The position numbers and the translations under genes were made by a program. Of a DNA stretch of 31,184 nt, positions 1 to 6,862 are shown in pieces. Positions within the stretch are counted from its first letter, which is position 1. The number at the start of each line of letters is the position of its first letter. The stretch is from a virus: the IMG/VR virus record IMGVR_UViG_3300035157_000679, positions 1-31,184 of that record; one strand, given 5' to 3'. Below the pieces are notes generated by a model. The model made no database searches. It was given only the letters and a program-made list of their open reading frames with translations, and was not told the DNA's origin.

Positions 1-76
1 GAGCTGCTTCATCGAGTACCTTTTTATTGTACTCTACGGTGTCATACTCGACACCTCTGTATGTGACTTTTGCCAT
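1..76 (-). CDS. Partial small protein, DUF4278-like N-terminus
   Basis: Only the first 25 residues lie in the window; the gene runs off the left edge. It opens MAKVTYRGVEYDTVEYN, and the TYRGVEYD stretch resembles the short DUF4278 proteins common in cyanobacteria and their phages. The start is well supported: on the minus strand AGGAG lies about 7 bases before the ATG at 76. It is followed (in transcription) by nothing visible. Family assignment rests on a few residues and the function is unknown. Confidence 0.6.
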   Translation of the reverse strand, partial: MAKVTYRGVEYDTVEYNKKVLDEAA

Positions 77-119
77 TGGATTAACTCCTAAAGTAGTTGG
101 GTTTTTTAAGTCCGTTCCT

Positions 120-284
120 TTAGTCGGCTTTTGCGTCCCACTCACAATGAGTAGTTTCTTCTAACACTACACTGATCATCTCAGCTCGTGTCTCTTCTTC
201 TATCTTAAACTCATTGATCTTAGCGACCAATAATTGAGCATCAATACAAGAAAAGGTGGTTGCGATAACGACTAGATGAAACAT
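120..284 (-). CDS. 54-residue small protein with hydrophobic N-terminus
   Basis: A complete 54-codon frame, ATG at 284 to TAA at 120. The protein starts MFHLVVIATTFSC and ends HCEWDAKAD. The hydrophobic first 12 residues followed by Cys13 look like a short membrane or secretion signal, possibly a lipoprotein-like one, and the rest is acidic and probably helical. I recognise the general form (hydrophobic start, acidic CEWDA-type end) as a small protein recurring in T4-like cyanophages, but I know no function. No strong ribosome site is seen before the ATG. A CATAAATA late-type motif lies about 80 bases upstream, with a hairpin in between. Imperfect repeats flank the gene on both sides. Confidence 0.65.
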   Translation of the reverse strand: MFHLVVIATTFSCIDAQLLVAKINEFKIEEETRAEMISVVLEETTHCEWDAKAD

Positions 285-341
285 GGGATGAACGATTCCG
301 TTCCGAGTCGGCTTACTTGCGTCCCTTTCGGGATGAACGAT
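285..341. repeat. Short direct repeat and copy of the 3' end of the 54-residue gene
   Basis: GGGATGAACGAT occurs at 285-296 and again at 330-341. Between them, 297-326 resembles 111-140, the 3' end and trailer of the 54-codon gene: both contain TCCGTTCC, then AGTCGGCTT, then TTGCGTCCC, with small differences. The upstream region therefore carries a degraded copy of the gene's own end. This fits a remnant of a tandem duplication, although a conserved leader element is possible. Confidence 0.6.
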
Positions 342-359
342 GTGTTAATAATAACACAT
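340..359. repeat. AT-rich inverted repeat in the leader
   Basis: The 8-base arms ATGTGTTA and TAACACAT are separated by ATAA. It sits just downstream (on the minus strand) of the CATAAATA motif, so a late transcript would begin close to or inside this hairpin. It could be a 5'-end stability hairpin, an operator or a weak terminator. There is no U-tract after it, which argues against a terminator. Confidence 0.5.
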
Positions 360-365
360 TTCAAT

Positions 366-373
366 TATTTATG
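366..373 (-). promoter_or_regulatory. Candidate late promoter CATAAATA
   Basis: The minus strand reads CATAAATA, matching the NATAAATA late-promoter form of T4-like cyanophages (T4 itself uses TATAAATA). It lies in the only intergenic gap of this part of the window, upstream of the 54-codon gene at 284. The motif is short, so the assignment depends on position and on its recurrence upstream of other genes here. Confidence 0.5.
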
Positions 374-401
374 CAAGTAGAACTGTATAACAGTATACCG
401 T

Positions 402-584
402 TTACATATCCAGCTCTATCTCATCTGGACAAAGCAGAGAAGCAACAAGATCTTTAGCATGTTTATCACTCTCTACTAATTTGTTCATCCAAATTCTTTC
501 GTTTAGTGTAACAGGTACACCATCAGTTGTCTTCATTCGACAGCAGATATCTGTAAGTTCTAGTCTGGATCTCTTGCTTAACAT
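402..584 (-). CDS. 60-residue phage protein, paralog of the protein at 3069-3257
   Basis: The function is not recognised. The frame can be extended to a TTG at 596, but alignment to the paralog at 3069-3257 fixes the start at the ATG at 584: MLSKRSRLELTDICCR against [16 protein letters not shown]. Both proteins share the pattern L-x-L-x-DICCR, then VTL-x-ERIWM-x-KL, then an Ala/Lys-rich helix and an acidic tail. The paired Cys of DICCR are kept in both. The gene overlaps the 3' end of purN by about 62 bases in another frame, which is unusually long for this genome, yet the paralogy argues it is translated. It may be a small helical regulator or binding protein, but this is not shown. Confidence 0.7.
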   Translation of the reverse strand: MLSKRSRLELTDICCRMKTTDGVPVTLNERIWMNKLVESDKHAKDLVASLLCPDEIELDM

Positions 585-1101
585 GTTCAATTGCAATAGG
601 TAAAATACGGTGCTCTTCTTTTTGAATACTGCGAGTCAATGTCTCAACAGTATCTTGAGGACGGATAGGTATCTCTCTTGATTGACAGATAACTTCTCCA
701 GAATCTAATTCTTCAGTGACATAGTGAACACTACATCCTGTATAAGATTCGTTACTATCTATAGCCTGTTGAACTGCATGTAGTCCTTTGTGTTTAGGTA
801 GTAACGAAGGATGTACATTTATAATAGTCTTAGGGAATGCTTTAATAAAATCTGCTGAGATTACTCGCATCCAACCAGCAAGAACTACAAGATCAACACG
901 CCATGCTTTAAGTAACTGAATGATCTGATCCTCATCCTTCATCTTTATACAACAGTGAGCGATGCCTAGTTTATCTGCTCTCTTAGCAGCACCACATTCT
1001 TTTTTATTGTGTATCATCAACACAACCTGATCTTGATTACAAACTCTAACTATATTCTCAAAGTTTGAACCGTTGCCTGAACATAGTACTGCTAAACGCA
1101 T
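523..1101 (-). CDS. purN: Phosphoribosylglycinamide formyltransferase (GART)
   Basis: Transfers a formyl group from 10-formyltetrahydrofolate to GAR, the third step of de novo purine synthesis, in the cytoplasm. At 192 residues it matches the usual PurN length. The N-terminal SGNGSNF loop (residues 8-14) binds substrate phosphate. The catalytic set is present: Asn95 and His97 in INVHPSLLP, and Asp133 in EELDSGEV. Its ATG at 1101 overlaps the end of purM by 10 bases, so it is translated after purM in the same message. PurN and PurM act in the same pathway. PurN with PurM and PyrE is a known auxiliary metabolic set of T4-like cyanophages, thought to feed phage DNA synthesis. The C-terminal tail overlaps a small gene. 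Confidence 0.95.
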   Translation of the reverse strand: MRLAVLCSGNGSNFENIVRVCNQDQVVLMIHNKKECGAAKRADKLGIAHCCIKMKDEDQIIQLLKAWRVDLVVLAGWMRVISADFIKAFPKTIINVHPSLLPKHKGLHAVQQAIDSNESYTGCSVHYVTEELDSGEVICQSREIPIRPQDTVETLTRSIQKEEHRILPIAIEHVKQEIQTRTYRYLLSNEDN

Positions 1102-2024
1102 ACAACCTCCCCAATAATGTGTGACTTAAATCCATGTCCATCAATCATTACTTGAGCATCTTTTGTTACCTCTTCAGGAACTACTAAACAATAACCTATA
1201 CCTAAATTAAAGGTGGTCTTCATCTCTTCTTCTGGTATCTCACCAGCAAGCATAACCTTACTAAAAATCTCTGGTAAATTCCAAGAATTATAATCAACAT
1301 GTGCTTCCAGACCATCTGGAATACACCGTGGTAGGTTACCAGGAATTCCACCACCTGTTATGTGTGCCATACCTAGAATTGGTATGTGTTCTAAAAGATA
1401 CTGTACTAATGGTGCATAGATTCTAGTAGGAGTAATTAACTCAGGAGTATCTGCCCACATGATCTTATGTCTCCATAACATATCATTGATAAGACTGTAC
1501 CCATTACTATGCAACCCACTACTTTCTATACCAAGAATCACATCTCCTTTTTTAATAAGACGACCATCAACTATCTCACTCTTCTCTACAATACCTGTAC
1601 AAAATCCTGCTAGATCAATATCTCTAGCAAACCTACCATGTTCAGCAGTCTCGCCACCCAACAGTTCCATCTCTGCTAACTCACATCCTTTAAGGATGCC
1701 ATCCATTATGTCATCTAATCTATCATCTAACTTTTTAGTTGAGATATAATCTAAGAAGTGTAATGGTTTAGCACCACATGTGATTACATCATTAACACAC
1801 ATAGCAACTAGATCTATACCAATAGTTGTCCAGTCACCAGATACTTGTGCAATATTAATCTTAGTACCTACCCCATCAGTACCAGATACTAAAACAGGTT
1901 CCTCAAAACCTGCAGGAACCTCCATCATACCATTGAATCCACCAATGGAAGGTGCTTTCTTCTTAAGTCTTTCAACAAAAGCATTACCTGCTTCTATATC
2001 AACACCAGAATCTTTATAATTCAT
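1092..2024 (-). CDS. purM: Phosphoribosylformylglycinamidine cyclo-ligase (AIR synthetase)
   Basis: Closes the imidazole ring of FGAM using ATP to give AIR, the fifth step of purine synthesis. The 310-residue protein is somewhat shorter than bacterial PurM (about 345) but keeps the family hallmarks. MNYKDSGVDIEAG is the typical N-terminus. SGTDGVGTK (47-55) and DLVAMCVNDV (71-80) form the nucleotide and phosphate site. GGETAEH and SSGLHSNGYSL follow, and HITGGGIPGNLPR lies near the C-terminus. The ATG at 2024 overlaps the preceding stop as ATGA, implying translational coupling. It lies directly upstream of purN. The role fits raised purine supply during infection. Confidence 0.96.
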   Translation of the reverse strand: MNYKDSGVDIEAGNAFVERLKKKAPSIGGFNGMMEVPAGFEEPVLVSGTDGVGTKINIAQVSGDWTTIGIDLVAMCVNDVITCGAKPLHFLDYISTKKLDDRLDDIMDGILKGCELAEMELLGGETAEHGRFARDIDLAGFCTGIVEKSEIVDGRLIKKGDVILGIESSGLHSNGYSLINDMLWRHKIMWADTPELITPTRIYAPLVQYLLEHIPILGMAHITGGGIPGNLPRCIPDGLEAHVDYNSWNLPEIFSKVMLAGEIPEEEMKTTFNLGIGYCLVVPEEVTKDAQVMIDGHGFKSHIIGEVVCV

Positions 2025-2203
2025 TTCTTTTGAGGTCTAGGATTAGTTCTTCTATTAATAATAGAGATGAACTTATCAGCAGCAAAGGTTCCTCCCAAAC
2101 ACACTTCAAGTTCATCACCATCCAACCAGTTAGGATCACCATTCATCTTAGTATGGTTCATTGCCTCTTGAATCTGGTCAATTACTTCTTGGGTTAATTT
2201 CAT
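2021..2203 (-). CDS. 60-residue conserved phage protein
   Basis: No recognised domain. It begins [15 protein letters not shown], an amphipathic helix, continues through a Gly/Asp/Trp turn (GDPNWLDGDELE), and ends in a basic tail rich in Arg, Pro and Lys. It is joined by ATGA overlaps both to the gene before it (2200-2544) and to purM after it. It is therefore certainly translated as part of the nucleotide operon, but its link to purine synthesis is only positional. I have the impression that similar proteins occur in related cyanophages. Confidence 0.8.
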   Translation of the reverse strand: MKLTQEVIDQIQEAMNHTKMNGDPNWLDGDELEVCLGGTFAADKFISIINRRTNPRPQKK

Positions 2204-2544
2204 TGATAATATCCTGGATTATAATTCTTTTTTGGGTTATCTGTCTGTGACCAATCTTGATACGGTGGTTCCTCTTCCCCAACAATATGTTGGAAGTGTT
2301 TAGTATCAAAGTATGATGGTGGTAAAGGTTCAACATTATCATATGGACCTGCCATCCTCTTCTTATGTTCACGCTCATCTAAGACTTCATTGATAAGGAT
2401 CTTCATCTCCTTAACATACATCTCAGTGAATAACCTACGAGGTGTAACGGTAGCCTTAGGAAGGTCTCTTTGCTGTTCTTCTAATGGTCTACCCTTGAAA
2501 TTAGGATCAGCAGGACCACTCATCCCTTGGGTATCAATCTTCAT
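2200..2544 (-). CDS. 114-residue hypothetical phage protein
   Basis: Function not recognised. A good ribosome site (GGAGG, 6 bases before the ATG at 2544) supports the start. The N-terminal third is polar and extended ([16 protein letters not shown]). A helix follows at about residues 37-64, rich in Glu, Lys and Met. The last 45 residues are rich in Pro, Tyr and acidic residues and are probably disordered. There are no cysteines and no membrane segments. It starts inside the end of pyrE (11-base overlap) and ends by ATGA overlap with the next gene. Confidence 0.75.
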   Translation of the reverse strand: MKIDTQGMSGPADPNFKGRPLEEQQRDLPKATVTPRRLFTEMYVKEMKILINEVLDEREHKKRMAGPYDNVEPLPPSYFDTKHFQHIVGEEEPPYQDWSQTDNPKKNYNPGYYQ

Positions 2545-3076
2545 TAAAATCCTCCAAGGTGAATAAAGATTTTAATTCTAACCCTGCTAACTTCATAGCA
2601 GTAGTTGCCTCATCATTCTCTTGACGATCTACAATAGTAACAACTCTCTCTACTACATAACCAGCATCACGCAGTCTCTTAACTGCTTTAATTGATGAAC
2701 CACCTGTCGTAACCACATCTTCTAACACAGTTACTCTAGACCCTTCTGGAAGGGTTGGACCTTCAATCCATGCCTGTGTGCCGTGTCCCTTTGCTTCCTT
2801 GCGAACAATCAAAGCATCAAGGAGTCTCTTATCAAGACCAGATACTACTGCTACTCCTGCTACTAGTGGATCAGCACCTAATGTGAGTCCTCCTACTGCA
2901 ACAGATTCTTTCTCTACTTGTTCTAGTAACATTATACTAGCAAGTGTAAGACCTCTTGCTGTTAAGGTCACAGGTTTACAGTTAACATAATGCTCACTGG
3001 TTTTACCTGAGGAGAGTTTAAACTCACCCTTCTTATAAGCAAATGCTTTTAGTAATGCTAGAAGTTCATCAGTCAT
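2534..3076 (-). CDS. pyrE: Orotate phosphoribosyltransferase
   Basis: Joins orotate to PRPP to make OMP, the fifth step of UMP synthesis. The type I phosphoribosyltransferase signature [14 protein letters not shown] lies at residues 116-129, with the paired acidic residues Glu119 and Asp120 that contact the PRPP ribose. The flexible catalytic loop is [10 protein letters not shown] (92-101). [15 protein letters not shown] (20-34) is the usual orotate-side N-terminus. At 180 residues it is slightly short but complete. The ATG at 3076 overlaps the previous gene by 8 bases. With purM and purN it gives the phage genes for both nucleotide pathways. pyrE is a known cyanophage accessory gene. Confidence 0.95.
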   Translation of the reverse strand: MTDELLALLKAFAYKKGEFKLSSGKTSEHYVNCKPVTLTARGLTLASIMLLEQVEKESVAVGGLTLGADPLVAGVAVVSGLDKRLLDALIVRKEAKGHGTQAWIEGPTLPEGSRVTVLEDVVTTGGSSIKAVKRLRDAGYVVERVVTIVDRQENDEATTAMKLAGLELKSLFTLEDFNED

Positions 3077-3257
3077 CGGTAATAATTGTGTGTCTGTGTT
3101 CTATTAAATCCATAATGTCATCTGCAATACGCTTTGCTTGTGGATTCTTTTCACATAGTTTAGACATCCATATCCTCTCATCCAGAGTTACATGTCCTTC
3201 AGATACAATGCGACAGCATATATCTATTAGATCTAAACGTTGTTCAGTGCTTATCAT
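3069..3257 (-). CDS. 62-residue phage protein, paralog of the protein at 402-584
   Basis: Not recognised by function. In-frame starts lie at 3272 (TTG), 3269 (ATG) and 3257 (ATG). The last is preferred because it aligns end to end with its paralog: [17 protein letters not shown] against MLSKRSRLELTDICCRM, then [12 protein letters not shown] against VTLNERIWMNKL. The C-terminus is acidic and ends ITDD. It overlaps the preceding oxygenase-like gene by 14 bases and pyrE by 8, so it sits at the entrance to the pyrE-purM-purN run, while its paralog sits at the exit. Confidence 0.75.
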   Translation of the reverse strand: MISTEQRLDLIDICCRIVSEGHVTLDERIWMSKLCEKNPQAKRIADDIMDLIEHRHTIITDD

Positions 3258-3741
3258 AGGTTGCTTCATCAAAGAAAAATACTTGGGTTAATCTTCCAGT
3301 CTCAACTGAGTTACCAAAACCTGGTTGAAGACTACGATGGAATAAATCACCACGATAAATTACAAGTCTATTATACACGTTACCTATCATTGTGACAACA
3401 TTCTCATCCTCATCAAATATTACTGTCCCTCCGTCTACTGGTGCGTCTGGTGTTAAATATAAAACTCCTGCCCACTGAGTATCATCTTTGTGTATCCACG
3501 TCTCTGCACCTTCTAAACATAATTGATAACGAAAACAATCCCTGTCCATCCTAAAATAGACAGGGAATTGTAGTACCTCACTAAATTTTTTCTTAACCAT
3601 CTCTCGATAATCTTTGTCAGTACAACCTGATCTATGACCAGGAAACTGACCCGTCTCATAAAAATCTAAGGTTAGTACTTGTTCTCTAACCTTATCAGGA
3701 TTGTCTAAAAAATTATCAAGAATAATAGTATCAATCTTCAC
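3244..3741 (-). CDS. 2OG-Fe(II) oxygenase-like protein (DUF6445 type)
   Basis: The 165-residue protein has the double-stranded beta-helix pattern of 2-oxoglutarate/Fe(II) dioxygenases. His84 and Asp86 (TWIHKDD) form the HxD pair, His135 (LFHRS) is the distal His, and Arg150 (GRLTQVFF) would bind 2-oxoglutarate. The spacing and the W-A-G-V-L-Y-L strand after HxD resemble the small DUF6445 family. The substrate is unknown. The start appears to be GTG at 3741 because no nearby ATG fits. It overlaps the previous gene by 11 bases. It is one of four proteins of this general fold in the window. Confidence 0.75.
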   Translation of the reverse strand: MKIDTIILDNFLDNPDKVREQVLTLDFYETGQFPGHRSGCTDKDYREMVKKKFSEVLQFPVYFRMDRDCFRYQLCLEGAETWIHKDDTQWAGVLYLTPDAPVDGGTVIFDEDENVVTMIGNVYNRLVIYRGDLFHRSLQPGFGNSVETGRLTQVFFFDEATYDKH

Positions 3742-3946
3742 TGTCTAGGTCACCACCATACTCATCAAGTAATTTTTTAACCTTAGTCTCAGTACCCTCC
3801 ATAGTTTTAACTTGATAGAGGGGTGACTTCATGTACTTCTTAATCTTTTTATAGTCCTTCATAAGTTTTTGGACTTCATCATCGTTGATGACAACTGTGG
3901 CTTTACTGACAGAATTCTCTATCTCACCACCAAAACCTAATCCCAT
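3731..3946 (-). CDS. 71-residue hypothetical phage protein
   Basis: Function not recognised. After a Gly-rich start (MGLGFGGEIE) comes a lysine-rich helix at about residues 23-42 (DDEVQKLMKDYKKIKKYM). A second charged helix follows (KVKKLLDEY), and the tail is acidic (GGDLDSED). It could be a small coiled-coil scaffold or binding protein. A clear GGAGAG ribosome site precedes the ATG at 3946. Confidence 0.7.
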   Translation of the reverse strand: MGLGFGGEIENSVSKATVVINDDEVQKLMKDYKKIKKYMKSPLYQVKTMEGTETKVKKLLDEYGGDLDSED

Positions 3947-3958
3947 TTCTCTCTCCGA

Positions 3959-4240
3959 TTATGAAGAGGTCTTCCTCTTCCTTTTCTTTTGTTGTGGTTC
4001 CTGACCTGGAGGATGCCACATCTTTGGGTTTACTCTACCCTCTGCCTGTGTGAACTTTACAAAATCCTTCTTGAACTTATCATAATAATGGTCAAACAAA
4101 TCTACTGCCTTCTGAGAAATGGCAATATCATATGTTGACTTACCCTCTAGTTTATATTCAACTAGGTATGCTGTGTTAGGTAACTTCCTATCTTGAGCAG
4201 CATCGGGTTCGCATTTTTCATGCAGGATTGTTACGCTCAT
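3959..4240 (-). CDS. 93-residue hypothetical phage protein with basic tail
   Basis: No recognised domain. The frame is open from an ATG at 4258, but the ATG at 4240 is the better start. It overlaps the previous stop as ATGA and has GGGGAGG 9 bases upstream, while 4258 has no ribosome site. The body (residues 1-75) is mixed alpha/beta with a helix VDLFDHYYDKFKKDF. The tail PQQKKRKRKTSS is strongly basic and may bind nucleic acid. It is coupled to the DUF6433-like gene upstream. Confidence 0.75.
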   Translation of the reverse strand: MSVTILHEKCEPDAAQDRKLPNTAYLVEYKLEGKSTYDIAISQKAVDLFDHYYDKFKKDFVKFTQAEGRVNPKMWHPPGQEPQQKKRKRKTSS

Positions 4241-4794
4241 CCTCCACGTCCTCCCCATGTGACATCAGGATATGCTTCCTGAACATTACGAAGAACAAGT
4301 TTATACTTCGACTGAAGCATGTGATCTTTAACCAAGACCATGATCTCTGCCTCTTTAGGATGTAATCCCTCAAGCATCTGAATAAACATAGTCTCTCTAC
4401 GAAGACCATTCATACCAGGATTACCACCCTGTAAATAATTGTAGAAGTTCTGGAACTCCTTACGAATTGATGTATGTTTATTTCTTACCGCTTCATCAGG
4501 AACATAGTTACTATTCGCTGCCTTGTTCATTGTTGATGACAAAGTATCATCAAATGGTGTCTGCTCTTCTACTCTTGAATAAGGTACTGGACCTTCAGGT
4601 AACAGAGACTTACAGGTATCATCAAAGTTCCAAATTAAAATAGTAACAAGTGCATCGCACCTATACTTTTGCAGAACCTCTGCTTTTAACTTGGAACTTC
4701 TTTGTTTAGAAGCCAACTCCAATATCTCATGCATAAATGGGTTGGCCTGAAGTTCAGGAAGTTCTTTAGTCTTCGTCGTCTTCTTGGTTGTCAT
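4237..4794 (-). CDS. Conserved cyanophage protein, probable DUF6433 family
   Basis: A 185-residue soluble, helix-rich protein starting MTTKKTTKTKEL. The frame can be read from a TTG at 4806, but the ATG at 4794 is preferred. Recognisable stretches include NPFMHEILELASKQR (residues about 18-32), KHTSIRKEFQNFYNYL, and KEAEIMVLVKDHML near the C-terminus. I recall this as a strongly conserved protein of T4-like cyanophages (DUF6433) of unknown role. It starts 29 bases inside the end of the membrane-protein gene and ends in an ATGA overlap. No catalytic motif is visible. A structural or replication-accessory role is possible but unproven. Confidence 0.75.
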   Translation of the reverse strand: MTTKKTTKTKELPELQANPFMHEILELASKQRSSKLKAEVLQKYRCDALVTILIWNFDDTCKSLLPEGPVPYSRVEEQTPFDDTLSSTMNKAANSNYVPDEAVRNKHTSIRKEFQNFYNYLQGGNPGMNGLRRETMFIQMLEGLHPKEAEIMVLVKDHMLQSKYKLVLRNVQEAYPDVTWGGRGG

Positions 4795-4996
4795 AAGTTT
4801 GTTCAAACCTCACAGCTACAATTTCATCAGGTACTACGTGACCGTTCTCATCAAACATCTCAGGGTGAGTGTAGACATACTGCGGTGTAGTGTCATAAGA
4901 GTGCTGTCGTGCCATCCATCCTATCATACCTCCAACTAATAAGGCAAGGAACGACACAACTGTCGTCAGGGTCAGGGTTACTACCATAGTTTCCAT
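4766..4996 (-). CDS. Small single-span membrane protein
   Basis: The 76-residue protein starts METMVVTLTLTT and has one clear membrane helix at about residues 5-27 (VVTLTLTTVVSFLALLVGG), followed by GWMARQHS. The remaining 45 residues are polar and strongly acidic at the end (QEDDED). The ATG at 4996 is chosen over a TTG at 5011 because GGAGAAG lies at the right distance. The likely topology is a short N-terminus outside or in the membrane and a cytoplasmic acidic tail, but this cannot be fixed by sequence alone. No function is known. It could be an envelope-acting infection protein. Confidence 0.75.
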   Translation of the reverse strand: METMVVTLTLTTVVSFLALLVGGMIGWMARQHSYDTTPQYVYTHPEMFDENGHVVPDEIVAVRFEQTYDNQEDDED

Positions 4997-5014
4997 GATT
5001 CTTCTCCGCAAGAG

Positions 5015-5236
5015 TTACTGTTTTTTGATGTCAATCGACAATTCAAAATTAATTCGTATCTCTCGCTTGAAGAGAGAGATAACTTTGCCAAACATTATAC
5101 GAAATGTTTTTGGTCGTAGTTTCTTTCTCCTCCTGTTACGATGACGTAACATTAACTCGAACCCCTTGTTAATTTCAAGTGGTTCACTCTTAATTTTATT
5201 TAGAGAGTTTTTTTCTCCATTCTTATCTTCTGTCAT
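5015..5236 (-). CDS. 73-residue highly basic hypothetical protein
   Basis: Function not recognised. The centre is dense in Arg and Lys (LRHRNRRRKKLRPKTFR, residues about 30-46), followed by a more hydrophobic basic segment (IMFGKVISLFKREIRI). It starts by ATGA overlap with the carbamoyltransferase gene, which supports translation. The composition suggests nucleic-acid or membrane-surface binding. No other evidence bears on the role. Confidence 0.65.
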   Translation of the reverse strand: MTEDKNGEKNSLNKIKSEPLEINKGFELMLRHRNRRRKKLRPKTFRIMFGKVISLFKREIRINFELSIDIKKQ

Positions 5237-6834
5237 AGTAACTGCTCAGTATCGTAAAACCAAAGATGATCTAATGTAGATGAACTCAATGTTTTAAGTG
5301 CATCTTCAGGAGTCTCAACTAATGGTTCGCCAGCAAGATTAAAACTGGTGTTGAGTAAGATACCATGACCACTTAGTCGTTTAAATTCTAGCAAGAGATC
5401 ATAAAGATGTCCAGTGCTTACTGTTTGTATCCTACATGTGTTATCAATATGAGTAACACCTGGTATGAGATCCGTCCTGACTGGGAAGCACACTGTCATG
5501 TACGGATTAGGTATTACATCATCAAAATATAGATGAGCATCCTCTTCTAATACTATGGCAGCGAATGGTCTATACCATTCTCTCTTCTTAATTCTATTTA
5601 CAATGTCTCTAGCATCAGGATTTAGAGCATTGAATAAGATAGATCTATTACCTAATGCACGTTGACCTGCCTCTGCATACCCCTTAAAGATCGCAACAGA
5701 CTTATTATTATATAACAGACTAGCAATGCCCTTGAGATCTATAGTCTCACCCATATACTCACTAACATTATGATGTTCTCCATGATATGAAGTAGTTGTT
5801 ATGGGTCTAACCGTAGTATCTTTACTAAGTTTCCTATAAGAATACATGGCAGCACCTATAGAGTTACCACCATCATCACACAATGGTTCAAAATAAAACT
5901 CAACATCTGGGAACTGCTTAATCAAATGGTAGTTGGTAACTATATTCATACCAAAACCACCACTAATACATACCTTCTTTATCCCAGTCTTCTCTATAGC
6001 ATCTCGAATATACTTAGTCACTCTCTCTTGACATTGCACCTGAACCTCATAACAATAATCAGCAAAGAACTTATAGTTATCCTTTGTTATAGTCATATTA
6101 TATTCAACATCATCCCTTCCACTTAATACCTTTACAAGTTCTGGATACTCTGAGAAGTAATTCTCGATACGTTCTATTACTTTACCTGAAAATAGATTAC
6201 CAAACTTATCATTACTACTACCATATGATGATAGTCCCATTGCTTTACCACAATCATCAACAGTCTGACCAATGACAAGTGCAGCAGTATTATATAAATT
6301 ACCTATACCTGGATAAGTATTGAGAACATTGTGTATATTATATGTACATCCATTCTTCTCTGTTTTAATATCCTTTATCTCTTTATTAACACTCCAATAA
6401 CTCTTATAAAATGGTATGAACTTAGAAGGATACTCTGCAATGTAAATAGATTCTCCTTCATATATCTCATCATGAACTCCACCAGCAGCATCACATACAA
6501 ATACAATTGACTTATCAAATCCACTATTATAAAATGCAAGTGACGCATGATAGATATGATGCTGGGATTCACTCCCTTTAAGAAACTTGATAGTAGGATT
6601 TACAGACGTGATTATATCACGCTGCTTCCTCTCATCCTTTTGAGATAACTGAGTAGAGAACAGAGCATAATCAATATCACTTAGTTCTGTCAGTATCTTA
6701 TTAAAAATATGTTTAGTACCTTCAGCATGTTTCTTCTTAGAATATCTCTCTTCCTTATAATAATTTTTAACAACACCATCCTCTAGTAAGCAAGCAGATG
6801 CTTCATGACCAGAAAATAATGTTAGAATTCTCAT
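5233..6834 (-). CDS. Carbamoyltransferase, NodU/CmcH (TobZ-like) family, copy 1
   Basis: Family members move a carbamoyl group from carbamoyl phosphate, via carbamoyl-AMP, onto a hydroxyl of a sugar or other small molecule. The 533-residue protein has the N-terminal Kae1-like domain with metal ligands His92, His93 and His96 in HHIYHA and the VCDAAGG strand (Asp115). SGGFGMN lies at 291-297. The C-terminal YrdC-like half carries QRALGNRS (391-398) and REWYRPFAA. Substrate unknown. It is the first minus-strand gene of the block that ends with the nucleotide genes. It is clearly divergent from the 597-residue copy at 16508-18301, so this is not a recent duplication. Confidence 0.9.
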   Translation of the reverse strand: MRILTLFSGHEASACLLEDGVVKNYYKEERYSKKKHAEGTKHIFNKILTELSDIDYALFSTQLSQKDERKQRDIITSVNPTIKFLKGSESQHHIYHASLAFYNSGFDKSIVFVCDAAGGVHDEIYEGESIYIAEYPSKFIPFYKSYWSVNKEIKDIKTEKNGCTYNIHNVLNTYPGIGNLYNTAALVIGQTVDDCGKAMGLSSYGSSNDKFGNLFSGKVIERIENYFSEYPELVKVLSGRDDVEYNMTITKDNYKFFADYCYEVQVQCQERVTKYIRDAIEKTGIKKVCISGGFGMNIVTNYHLIKQFPDVEFYFEPLCDDGGNSIGAAMYSYRKLSKDTTVRPITTTSYHGEHHNVSEYMGETIDLKGIASLLYNNKSVAIFKGYAEAGQRALGNRSILFNALNPDARDIVNRIKKREWYRPFAAIVLEEDAHLYFDDVIPNPYMTVCFPVRTDLIPGVTHIDNTCRIQTVSTGHLYDLLLEFKRLSGHGILLNTSFNLAGEPLVETPEDALKTLSSSTLDHLWFYDTEQLL

Positions 6835-6842
6835 AATAAATA
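6835..6842 (+). promoter_or_regulatory. Candidate late promoter AATAAATA, plus strand
   Basis: AATAAATA lies 20 bases before the bilin reductase ATG, in the 28-base gap between divergent genes. It matches the NATAAATA late form and is the only such motif placed for a plus-strand gene. On the minus strand the same gap contains TATAAT (6855-6860), a possible sigma70 -10 box for the carbamoyltransferase gene, but no convincing -35 box was found for it. Confidence 0.45.
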
Positions 6843-6862
6843 CTACAAAGACTGATTATATA

